A stretch of 64,000 bases of DNA from Brachybacterium sp. P6-10-X1 (GTDB taxonomy: Bacteria; Actinomycetota; Actinomycetes; Actinomycetales; Dermabacteraceae), in NCBI RefSeq assembly GCF_001969445.1, contig NZ_CP017297.1:3162001-3226000 (forward strand), in the 5' to 3' direction. Positions 25,359 to 33,579 of the stretch are shown here, piece by piece. Positions within the stretch are counted from its first letter, which is position 1. Each line of letters opens with the position of its first letter. The translations under genes and the position numbers were made by a program. The notes beneath the pieces were generated by a model. That model worked only from the letters and a program-made list of their open reading frames with translations, did not search any database and was not told the origin of the DNA.

Positions 25359-26293
25359 TCGAATCGATGCAGGCGGAGGCCCGCAGGCCCGACCCTGTCG
25401 TCCGACGGAGCACGGCGATCAAGGATTCCCGGTCCTACCGGATCTTCACCGTGTTGAACATGACCGCGCTGCTGATCATGTGCGCGATCATGCTCTACCC
25501 GTTCGTCATGCTGCTCGCTCAGTCGTTCAGCTCGGCCGGGGCGATCAACGCCGGCAAGGTGAGCCTGTTCCCCGTCGACTTCAACCTCGACACCTACCGG
25601 GCGGTGGCGCGCAACGAGGACTTCTGGCGCAGCTACGGGAACACCGTGCTGTACACCGTCCTCGGCACGACGATCGCGATGGCATTGACCACCACGTATG
25701 CCTGGGTGCTGTCGAAGAAGCATCTGCGAGGCCGTAGCCTTCTGATCGGCATCGCCGTCTTCACGATGTTCTTCAACGGCGGCATCGTGCCGAACTATGT
25801 CCTGATCTCCTCGCTGGGCATGAAGAACACGATGTGGGCGGTGATCCTCCCGCCAGCACTGTCGGTGTTCAACCTCCTGGTCATGAAGGCCTTCTTCGAG
25901 AACCTGCCGAATGATCTGGAGGAGGCCGCGCAGATCGATGGACTCTCCTGGTTCGGCATCTTCTTCCGGATCGTGCTGCCGCTGTCGAAGGCGGTGATCG
26001 CCACGATGGTCCTGTTCTACTCGGTGCAATACTGGAACGACTGGTTCAACGCCTTCCTGTACCTGGACAAGACGGATCTGTTCCCCGTGACGCTGTTCCT
26101 GCGGAACCTGATCGCCGGGGCCTCGACGGCGGCATCCGAAGGTGCCGCCGCGTCCGGCGGGAGCGTCGACGCGATCAACGCCAACATCCAGTCGGTCACG
26201 ATGATCCTCATCCTGATCCCGATCCTGTGCGTGTACCCGTTCGTGCAGCGGTACTTCGTCACCGGCGTCATGCTCGGCTCCGTCAAGGGCTGA
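25352..26293 (+). CDS. Sugar ABC transporter permease, LplC/YtcP-like
   Basis: 313 residues with six membrane segments. The EAA loop is DLEEAAQIDGLSWFGIFFRI (about residues 189-208), and the C-terminus has the FVQRYFVTGVMLGSVKG ending common in this subfamily. The start overlaps the previous permease stop by seven bases, so the two are co-translated. It forms the second half of the channel for the LplA-like binding protein. Confidence 0.93.
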   Translation: MVIESMQAEARRPDPVVRRSTAIKDSRSYRIFTVLNMTALLIMCAIMLYPFVMLLAQSFSSAGAINAGKVSLFPVDFNLDTYRAVARNEDFWRSYGNTVLYTVLGTTIAMALTTTYAWVLSKKHLRGRSLLIGIAVFTMFFNGGIVPNYVLISSLGMKNTMWAVILPPALSVFNLLVMKAFFENLPNDLEEAAQIDGLSWFGIFFRIVLPLSKAVIATMVLFYSVQYWNDWFNAFLYLDKTDLFPVTLFLRNLIAGASTAASEGAAASGGSVDAINANIQSVTMILILIPILCVYPFVQRYFVTGVMLGSVKG

Positions 26294-26776
26294 GACGACA
26301 TGCCCCGATATCGAGCGGGGGCCTGCGGCCGTCGGCGGATGGACGCTTCGGGCTCAGAGGCGGTCGCGCAGCCGGTCGAGCTGGCGGTCGAGCTGGCGGC
26401 GCTGCTGGAGCGAGCCGCCGCCCTCGTGGTGGGACCGACGCGGTGCGCGCCGTCGATGCCGCACGGACGCTGCCGGGGGCCGACAGGCGTGTCGCGGGCA
26501 GCAGCCAGGGGCGGCGGGCTCGGGGGACTCCTGCCGCGGGTCAGCGATCCGGGGGCGGCGGGACCGGGGCCGGCCGGGTCCCACGACCCGGACACGACCA
26601 GAAAAGGAACGAAAACTGTCGGAAAACTATGATTTGGTTTACGCTATGGGGAGTGGCATCCGCGGTCACGGCGATCGGGTGCGGAGAGCGCGCCGCCGGG
26701 CGGATATCCTCCACAGGACGATGCCGTGATGGTGCCGCGCTGTGACGGTGCCGCGATCGACGGGGAGGATGTGGAG
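26294..26776. other. Intergenic region before the LacI regulator
   Basis: About 480 bases. The first 300 are G+C-rich with no gene I can support. The last part turns AT-rich and holds the promoter and operator-like site listed separately. No clear terminator for the importer operon was found. Confidence 0.5.
26609..26633 (+). promoter_or_regulatory. Candidate autoregulatory site and -10 box of the LacI gene
   Basis: ACGAAAACTGTCG (26609-26621) resembles the ACGAAACTTTCGT palindrome with one inserted A and one mismatch. It directly precedes TATGAT (26628-26633), a strong -10 box. This would place the LacI gene under its own control. Confidence 0.4.
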
Positions 26777-27820
26777 ATGCCGGAGGACGGTTCGCGGCAG
26801 GGCCGCGTCACCTTGAAGGACGTCGCCGAGCGGTCCGGGGTCTCTCTCGCGACCGCCTCGAAGGTCATGAACGGGCGGGCCGACGTACGCGACTCGACGC
26901 GCGAAGAGGTGGCCGCCGCCGCGCGGACGCTCGGCTATCAGCCCAAGCGGCGCGAGACCGACCGCCGACGCTCCGTGATGATCCACTTCGACACCCTCAC
27001 CAGCCCCTACGCGCTCCAGGTGCTCGAAGGCGCGGAGCAGTCCGCCCGCCGGGCCGATGTCGACCTGCTGGTGGTGAGCGTGGACGAGCGCGGCCCCGGC
27101 TACCAGGGCCCGACCCGGGCGATGATGGCGGACCTCTCCGCCCGCGGGGTGGAGGGGCTCATCGCCGTGACCTCGCCGGTCGGCCCGCAGCACGCCCGCT
27201 GGAGCCGAGACCTCAAGCTGCCGCTGATCGCCATCGACCCTGTGACCATCGGTCCCGACACCAAGGGCATCGTCGCGATCTCCGCAACCAACTGGGAGGG
27301 CGGCAACAGCGCCGTCCAGCATCTGCTCGACCTCGGGCACCGGCGGATCGGCATCATCGGCGGCCCGGAGGAATCCGTTCCCGCCCGGCAGCGCGTCCAG
27401 GGGTATCACAGCGCCCTCGCCCAGGCCGGGGTCCCCGTGGACCCCGCGCTCATCGAGCACGGCAGCTTCGGCTACGAGGACGGTCAGCGCAGCGCGGAGA
27501 CGCTGCTGGACCTGCCCGAGCCGCCCACGGCGATCTTCGCGGTGGCAGACACCCTTGGCGTCGGCGTGCTGCGGGCCGCCCGCCGGCGCGGGGTTTCCAT
27601 TCCGGAGGACCTCAGCGTGGTCAGCTTCGACGACACCATGATCGCCAGCTGGACCCATCCGCAGCTCACGGCCGTGCGCCAGCCGCTGTTCTCGATGGGT
27701 CAGGTCGCCGTGGAACGCCTGCTGGCGCTGTCCTCGGACCCGGGTCTGTTCGCCCACCCGTTCAAGCTCGAGACCCAGGTGATCGAGCGGGAGTCGACCG
27801 CACGGGCCGCAGAGAGCTGA
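26777..27820 (+). CDS. LacI-family transcriptional regulator
   Basis: 347 residues. The N-terminal helix-turn-helix and hinge read VTLKDVAERSGVSLATASKV then MNGRADVRDSTREEV and LGYQPKRR. The periplasmic-binding-like core has LGHRRIGIIGGPEESVPARQR and VSFDDTMIASWTHPQLTAVRQP. It should be a sugar-responsive repressor. The ATG at 26777 is favoured because GGGGAGGA (26762-26769) is seven bases away; two upstream starts are too close to or beyond it. As the only LacI protein in the window and adjacent to the xylan importer, it is the best candidate for the CGAAA-type operators. Confidence 0.93.
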   Translation: MPEDGSRQGRVTLKDVAERSGVSLATASKVMNGRADVRDSTREEVAAAARTLGYQPKRRETDRRRSVMIHFDTLTSPYALQVLEGAEQSARRADVDLLVVSVDERGPGYQGPTRAMMADLSARGVEGLIAVTSPVGPQHARWSRDLKLPLIAIDPVTIGPDTKGIVAISATNWEGGNSAVQHLLDLGHRRIGIIGGPEESVPARQRVQGYHSALAQAGVPVDPALIEHGSFGYEDGQRSAETLLDLPEPPTAIFAVADTLGVGVLRAARRRGVSIPEDLSVVSFDDTMIASWTHPQLTAVRQPLFSMGQVAVERLLALSSDPGLFAHPFKLETQVIERESTARAAES

Positions 27821-28428
27821 CGTCGCGCTCGGACTCACCCCCGAAGCCGGGCGCCCGGAGGGCCCAGGCACCCGTCCGTCTGCCCCGGGGATGGGCCACT
27901 GTGGCTCGGATGTGCGACGCACGGTAGGGAGCACAACTTCTCTCATGGCTGGCATCGAACAATTGGGTGACCACTGAAAGCGATTGTTGTAAGCGTCCCA
28001 TTTCGGACATCAAGGGCGTTCCCCCTGATGTCAATGCAATCCTCGGGCTCGCCACCTGGGCAGTCGCTGAAAATCATGTATGGCGAGCTCGGTGCGGCTG
28101 ATTCAAGCTTCGTTACCCGGTCGTGACCCGACGGATATGACCGTTTCGACCGCCTGGTAGGGCGTTGCGTGCATGCGTATCGCCAGGTCGTGGGCTCCTT
28201 TGACGTTTGTGCCTCCGACGCGGACCACACTTGCGGGGCGCGTGAAGGTCGTGTATCACGCGCGTTGAGGAAATTCTCAGGAAAGAACGCGTCAACCCTT
28301 GACGGACTCTCTTTCCTCCATGTTGGCTGGGTACGTTGACGATCAGGACCAGGCGGAATTCTTCGCTCACCTCTTCGACGATCGTCAGCAAAATAATGCC
28401 CGGTGACGTCGCGCGAGAGAGGGAAACC
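27821..28428. other. Long AT-richer intergenic region upstream of the surface protein
   Basis: About 600 bases of lower G+C content than the genes around it. It contains TGAAAGCGATTG (a half-site resembling LacI operators), and near the right end TACGTT (28331-28336) as a possible -10 box for the surface-protein gene. No open frame with family features was recognised. The composition suggests an acquired or strongly regulated upstream region. Confidence 0.5.
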
Positions 28429-31400
28429 ATGCTTGATCCCGAACGAGGACCACTCGTCAACCCACCCCCACCTCGACGACGGCGCCCTTGGCGACGCCGG
28501 GTCGCTCGCGGTGCAGCGCTCGGGGTGGCGGGTGCTCTTCTGACCGCTGGCCCCGCCTCAGCGCTCGGCCTGAACACGTACCCCGACGAGCCGACGGAAT
28601 CCGAGGCCAGCGTCGTGGGGATGTCGCTCGGGGACGAGGACATCATCGGCCTCGGGCAGTCCCAGGCCGGTTCCGACTCGAACCCGGGCCCGAACACCGA
28701 AGCGTTCAACGGCGCCATCGGTGGCAACGAGGTCGTCGACTTCGGCTCCGGGTACCAGATCCCGCTCGATGAATTCCTCGAGTTCGGTGAGGTCGGGACG
28801 ATCCAGAGCCAGTCGACCGCGACGGACGCCCAGAACGGCGAGGCCATCACTGGTATCGCCGGGGCCGATGGCGGGCTCACCCTCGATGGCACGGACGGCG
28901 AATTCGGCACGGCCCGGATTGATCTCCTGTCCATCGCCAAGGCCAGCGGGGCCGACACGATCACCGATCAGATGATCGATCAAGCCGATCTGAGCTTCGG
29001 GCTCGGCGGTGCGTGGGTCGAGTCGGTCAACGGTGAGTTCCAGGATCCCGACGCCGTGGGCGAGATGGGCCAGTACCGCGTCGGCGATATGAAGCTCGAA
29101 CTCCACTCCCCGGCCGTCCAGGCCGCCGGCGACGGACTCAGCGACGCAGCCGGACAGATGGAGCAGGAGGTCACCGGCACCATCAACGACAGCCTGGACC
29201 TGGCGGGTGCACTGCCGGTCCCCGGTCTCACGGTGGACACCGAAGTCTCCAGCACTCTGCAGGAGGACGTCCTCGACGCCACCCTCCTCGGACCGATCGC
29301 CACGGATGACGGCCTCGCCGAGATCAATCTCAGCGAGGGCACCGTCGTGGTCGACCTGGGCCGGATCGGTGGCAACGACGACGGTCTCATCGATCGTCCC
29401 GTCGGCATCAACAACCAGAACCCGAACACCGAGCTCATCGATGACGAGACCTACCCGTTCATCGCGAGCAGCGTGCACGATGTCATCGACGAGACCGTCG
29501 ACCTCTCCGTCGGGACCGCGATGGACTCTCTGGAGAGCGTGAGCATCAGCTCTTCGGTGTCCGCCCCCGACGGCACCACGGCCTCGTGGGACATGACGCT
29601 GGCCGGAGAGGTCACGAACTTCGAGTGCGCCCCCGGCGGTCTCACCGGAGCGGCGACCTGCGCGGCCCTCGAGGGCGCGATGAGCGCCATGGGGCCGATC
29701 ATGACTCCGATCAACGAGACGATCACCAACCCCGAGGGCGTGATCTACGAAGCGTTCACCACCATCAAGACCGACCTGATGACGGTCCCGGTGCGCGCCG
29801 CTCTGGATCCCTTCCTCGAGCTGATCGCCAACAACCTGTTCTCGGTGCAGATCAACCACCAGGAGACGCAGACCTGCCAGATGCCGGATGGCTCAGAAGC
29901 AGTCTCGGGCCTCGAGGTCTCGGCATTGAGCATCGGCGTCCTGGACGGCACATCACGCTTGGGCATCGGCAACGCCGGCGTCCGGGTCGATGCGTGTGAT
30001 CTCGCCGCCACGGACCCCCTGATCGGCGCTTCGAGCCCGGCTCCGGCGGGTGGCGAGTCCACTCTGACCGGTGAGGGCTGGACCCCGGACACGGACGTGT
30101 CCGTGCAGCTGACCGATCCGGACGGCAATGCCGTCGGTGATCCGGTCACGGTCACCACCGACGAGAACGGCGCCTTCCCCGAGGGCTCCGTGCTCCCGAT
30201 CCCGGAGGGTGTCGAGCCCGGTGACTTCACGGTCGTCGCGACGGATCCCGAGGGCAACGAGGCGACCGACACGCTCGAGATCACTCCGGCGGATTCGGCC
30301 GATGAGGCGACCCTTGAGGCGTCCTCGCCGGTCCCGGCCGGTGGTGAGTCCGACCTGACCTCCGAGGGCTGGACTCCGGGCACGGACGTGTCGGTGCAGC
30401 TGACCGATCCGGACGGCAACGCCGTCGGCGATCCGGTCACGGTCACGACCGATGAGAACGGTGCCTTCCCCGAGGGCACGGTGCTCCCGGTTCCCGAGGG
30501 CACCGAGCCCGGTGACTTCACGGTGACCGCGACGGATCCCGAGGGCATCGAGGCGACGGACACCCTCGAGGTCGTCGCGGCGGACGCCCCGCTGGTGGAT
30601 GCGTCCACCCCGGCCCCGGCCGGTGGCGAGTCCACTCTGACCGGTGAGGGCTGGACCCCGGACACGGACGTGTCCGTGCAGCTGACCGATCCCGAGGGCA
30701 ACCCCGCCGGCGATCCGGTCACGGTCACCACGGACGAGAACGGTGCCTTCCCCGAGGGCACGGTGCTCCCGATCCCTGAGGACGCGACGCCGGCTGATGG
30801 GTACACCGTCACCGCGACGGATCCCGAGGGCAACGAGGCGACCGACACGCTCGAGGTCACCCCGGCGGATTCGGCCGATGAGGCGACCCTTGAGGCGTCC
30901 TCCCCGGTCCGCGTCGGTGATGACTCCGAGCTCGTCTCCGAGGGCTGGACCCCGGACACGGACGTGTCGGTGCAGCTGACCGATCCGGACGGCAACGCCG
31001 TCGGCGATCCGGTCACGGTCACCACGGACGAGAACGGTGCCTTCCCCGAGGGCACGGTGCTCCCGGTTCCCGAGGATGCGACGCCGGCTGATGGGTACAC
31101 CGTCACCGCGACGGATCCCGAGGGCATCGAGGCGACGGACACCCTCGAGGTCGTCGCGGCGGACGCCCCGCTGGTGGATGCGTCCACCCCGGCCCCGGCC
31201 GGTGGCGAGTCCACTCTGACCGGTGAGGGCTGGACCCCGGACACGGACGTGTCGGTGCAGCTGACCGATCCGGACGGCAATGCCGTCGGCGATCCGGTCA
31301 CGGTCACCACCGATGAGAACGGTGCCTTCCCCGAGGGCTCCGTGCTTCCGATCCCGGAGGGTGTCGAGCCCGGTGACTTCACGGTCGTCGCGACCGATCC

Positions 31401-33471
31401 CGAGGGCAACGAGGCGACCGACACGCTCGAGATCGTCCCGGCCGATGCAGCCGAGGCCACGATCGACGCGTCCTCGCCGGTGCGCGTGGGCGATGCGTCC
31501 ACGCTCGCTTCTGAGGGCTGGGCCCCGGACACCGAGGTGTCTGTCCAGCTGACTGATCCCGAGGGCGATGCCGTCGGCGATCCGGTCACGGTTACCACGG
31601 ATGAGAACGGTGCCTTCCCTGAGGGCACGGTGCTCCCGATCTCCGAGGATGCGACGCCGCGTGAGGGCTACACCGTCACCGCGACGGATCCCGAGGGCAA
31701 CGAGGCGACCGACACCATCGAGGTGGTGGCGGCCGATGCCGAGCTGTTCTCGCTGGATGCCTCCTCGCCGGCTCCGGCCGGTGGCGAGTCCACCCTGGAA
31801 TCGGCGGGCTGGGCCCCGGAGACCGAGGTGTCCGTCCAGCTGACCGATCCGGACGGCAACGCCGTCGGCGATCCGGTCACGGTCACGACCGATGAGAACG
31901 GTGCCTTCCCCGAGGGCACGGTGCTCCCGGTTCCCGAGGATGCGACGCCGGCAGATGGGTACACCGTCACCGCGACGGATCCTGAGGGCAACGAGGCGAC
32001 GGACAATCTCGAGGTCACTCCGGCGGATTCGGCCGATGAGGCGACCCTCGAGGCGTCCTCTCCGGTGCGCGTCGGTGACGACTCGGAGCTCGTCTCCGAG
32101 GGCTGGGCCCCGGAGTCCGAGGTGTCGGTGCAGCTGACCGATGCCGAGGGCAATGCCGTCGGCGATCCGGTCACGGTCACGACCGATGAGAACGGTGCCT
32201 TCCCCGAGGGCACGGTGCTCCCGATCCCCGAGGGCACCGAGCCCGGTGACTTCACGGTCACCGCGGTCGGCCCCGAGGGCAACGAGGTCACCGACACCAT
32301 CGAGGTCGTCGCGGCGGATGCGCCGCTGGTGGACGCCTCGCCGGCTCCGGCCGGTGGCGAGTCCGACCTGACCGGTGACGGCTGGACCCCGGACACCGAT
32401 GTGTCCGTCCAGCTGACCGATCCCGAGGGCAACCCCGTCGGCGACCCGGTCACCATCACCACCGATGAGAACGGTGCCTTCCCCGAGGGCTCCGTGCTTC
32501 CGATCCCCGAGGATGCGACGCCCGGCGATGGCTACACCATCACCGCGACCGATCCCGAGGGCAACGAGGCGACCGACACGCTCGAGATCACTCCGGCGGA
32601 TTCGACCGAGGCCACGATCGACGCGTCGTCCCCGGTGGCTGTCGGCAGCGACTCCGAGCTGGTCTCCAGCGGCTGGGCCCCGGATACCGAGGTCTCGGTG
32701 CAGCTGGCTGATGCCGAGGGCAATGCCGTCGGCGATCCGGTCACGGTCACCACGGATGAGAACGGTGCCTTCCCCGAGGGCACGGTGCTCCCGATCCCTG
32801 AGGATGCGACCCCGGGCGAGGGCTACACCGTCACGGCGACGGATCCTGAGGGCAACGAGGCCACGGACACCCTCGAGGTGACTCCGGGCGAAGGCTCCTG
32901 CGTCAGCAATCAGACTGTCGCGATCGAGCCGGATTCCGCCGAGGCCGGTGCAACCGTGACCGTCTCGGGCAGCGGGTTCGCCCCCGGTGCCGCGACGGTC
33001 GCGCTGGTCGACGCCGAGGGCAACCAGGTCGGAGCCACGGTGGAGATCGAGGTCGGTGACGACTGCGGCTTCGTGAGCGAGGTCACGGTCTCTGAAGATG
33101 TCGCTCCCGGCGACTACGAGCTGATCGTCACCGATGGTGACGGCAACTCCGCCTCGGACGCCATCACGGTCACCGAGGCGCAGGGCGGCGGTGATCCGGC
33201 GCCGGGCGGCGAGGATGACTCGACCGTCGGCGGCGGCTCGGGCGATGGCAGCGGCTCCGGCGACGGCGACGATTCGTCCTCCGGCTCCGGCGACGGCGAC
33301 GATTCGTCCTCCGGCGCCGGTGCGGGCGACGATGGCGACGAGTCCGGGACCGGGACCGGCGGCGACCTGGCGCATACCGGGTTCGACGTCCTCCCGGTGG
33401 CGGCTGTCGCTGCGCTGCTCACCATGGCCGGTGCTGCCGCACTGGTGACGCATCACCGTCGGAAGGTGTGA
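28429..33471 (+). CDS. Giant repeat surface protein with LAHTG sortase signal
   Basis: 1680 residues. A basic stretch (RRRRPWRRR) and a hydrophobic segment ending at Ala45 form the signal peptide. Residues about 46-525 are a unique domain rich in Ser, Asp and Gly, like choice-of-anchor-type surface proteins (family name tentative). Ten near-identical repeats of about 85 residues follow, then one divergent repeat with two cysteines, then an acidic Gly/Ser/Asp linker. LAHTG at 1647-1651, a membrane helix and HHRRKV end the protein. LAXTG is the class E sortase motif of high-G+C actinobacteria, so the protein should be attached to peptidoglycan. The ATG at 28429 follows GAGAGGG; an earlier ATG at 28396 is possible. 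An amine-oxidase-like gene follows. Confidence 0.9.
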   Translation: MLDPERGPLVNPPPPRRRRPWRRRVARGAALGVAGALLTAGPASALGLNTYPDEPTESEASVVGMSLGDEDIIGLGQSQAGSDSNPGPNTEAFNGAIGGNEVVDFGSGYQIPLDEFLEFGEVGTIQSQSTATDAQNGEAITGIAGADGGLTLDGTDGEFGTARIDLLSIAKASGADTITDQMIDQADLSFGLGGAWVESVNGEFQDPDAVGEMGQYRVGDMKLELHSPAVQAAGDGLSDAAGQMEQEVTGTINDSLDLAGALPVPGLTVDTEVSSTLQEDVLDATLLGPIATDDGLAEINLSEGTVVVDLGRIGGNDDGLIDRPVGINNQNPNTELIDDETYPFIASSVHDVIDETVDLSVGTAMDSLESVSISSSVSAPDGTTASWDMTLAGEVTNFECAPGGLTGAATCAALEGAMSAMGPIMTPINETITNPEGVIYEAFTTIKTDLMTVPVRAALDPFLELIANNLFSVQINHQETQTCQMPDGSEAVSGLEVSALSIGVLDGTSRLGIGNAGVRVDACDLAATDPLIGASSPAPAGGESTLTGEGWTPDTDVSVQLTDPDGNAVGDPVTVTTDENGAFPEGSVLPIPEGVEPGDFTVVATDPEGNEATDTLEITPADSADEATLEASSPVPAGGESDLTSEGWTPGTDVSVQLTDPDGNAVGDPVTVTTDENGAFPEGTVLPVPEGTEPGDFTVTATDPEGIEATDTLEVVAADAPLVDASTPAPAGGESTLTGEGWTPDTDVSVQLTDPEGNPAGDPVTVTTDENGAFPEGTVLPIPEDATPADGYTVTATDPEGNEATDTLEVTPADSADEATLEASSPVRVGDDSELVSEGWTPDTDVSVQLTDPDGNAVGDPVTVTTDENGAFPEGTVLPVPEDATPADGYTVTATDPEGIEATDTLEVVAADAPLVDASTPAPAGGESTLTGEGWTPDTDVSVQLTDPDGNAVGDPVTVTTDENGAFPEGSVLPIPEGVEPGDFTVVATDPEGNEATDTLEIVPADAAEATIDASSPVRVGDASTLASEGWAPDTEVSVQLTDPEGDAVGDPVTVTTDENGAFPEGTVLPISEDATPREGYTVTATDPEGNEATDTIEVVAADAELFSLDASSPAPAGGESTLESAGWAPETEVSVQLTDPDGNAVGDPVTVTTDENGAFPEGTVLPVPEDATPADGYTVTATDPEGNEATDNLEVTPADSADEATLEASSPVRVGDDSELVSEGWAPESEVSVQLTDAEGNAVGDPVTVTTDENGAFPEGTVLPIPEGTEPGDFTVTAVGPEGNEVTDTIEVVAADAPLVDASPAPAGGESDLTGDGWTPDTDVSVQLTDPEGNPVGDPVTITTDENGAFPEGSVLPIPEDATPGDGYTITATDPEGNEATDTLEITPADSTEATIDASSPVAVGSDSELVSSGWAPDTEVSVQLADAEGNAVGDPVTVTTDENGAFPEGTVLPIPEDATPGEGYTVTATDPEGNEATDTLEVTPGEGSCVSNQTVAIEPDSAEAGATVTVSGSGFAPGAATVALVDAEGNQVGATVEIEVGDDCGFVSEVTVSEDVAPGDYELIVTDGDGNSASDAITVTEAQGGGDPAPGGEDDSTVGGGSGDGSGSGDGDDSSSGSGDGDDSSSGAGAGDDGDESGTGTGGDLAHTGFDVLPVAAVAALLTMAGAAALVTHHRRKV
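30019..32890 (+). repeat. Ten tandem ~255-base coding repeats in the surface protein
   Basis: Each unit encodes a beta-rich domain with APAGGES or VRVGDDS at the start, GWTPDTDVSVQLTD, DPVTVTTDENGAFPEG and ATDPEGNEATDTLE. From the third unit on, two subtypes alternate (APAGGES type, then VRVGDDS type), as do the linkers (TPADSADEA, then VVAADAP). This implies amplification of a two-domain unit of about 170 residues. High DNA identity makes expansion or contraction likely. Confidence 0.92.
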
Positions 33472-33499
33472 GCGAACACCATCCGATGAGGCAGTAACA

Positions 33500-33536
33500 G
33501 GAATGGTGGCGGCCCGTTGCGGGTCGCCACCATTCC
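33500..33536 (+). terminator. Strong terminator hairpin after the surface-protein gene
   Basis: GGAATGGTGGCG (33500-33511) pairs perfectly with 33525-33536; the 13-base loop has a further CCCG/CGGG pair. It lies 30 bases after the stop codon. Confidence 0.8.
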
Positions 33537-33579
33537 GCTGTCCACAGACATCAACGCGTCGGACCCAAGAAGGGTCAGC

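Noticed and set aside
29745-31628. A second long minus-strand frame through the repeats
   Set aside because: It is a frame shadow of the repeat array, made only of Ser/Val/Thr/Pro repeats mirrored from the plus strand.
30019-32890. Regular repeats that might be taken for a CRISPR array
   Set aside because: The period is about 255 bases, the repeats are coding, and there are no short repeats with unique spacers or cas genes.
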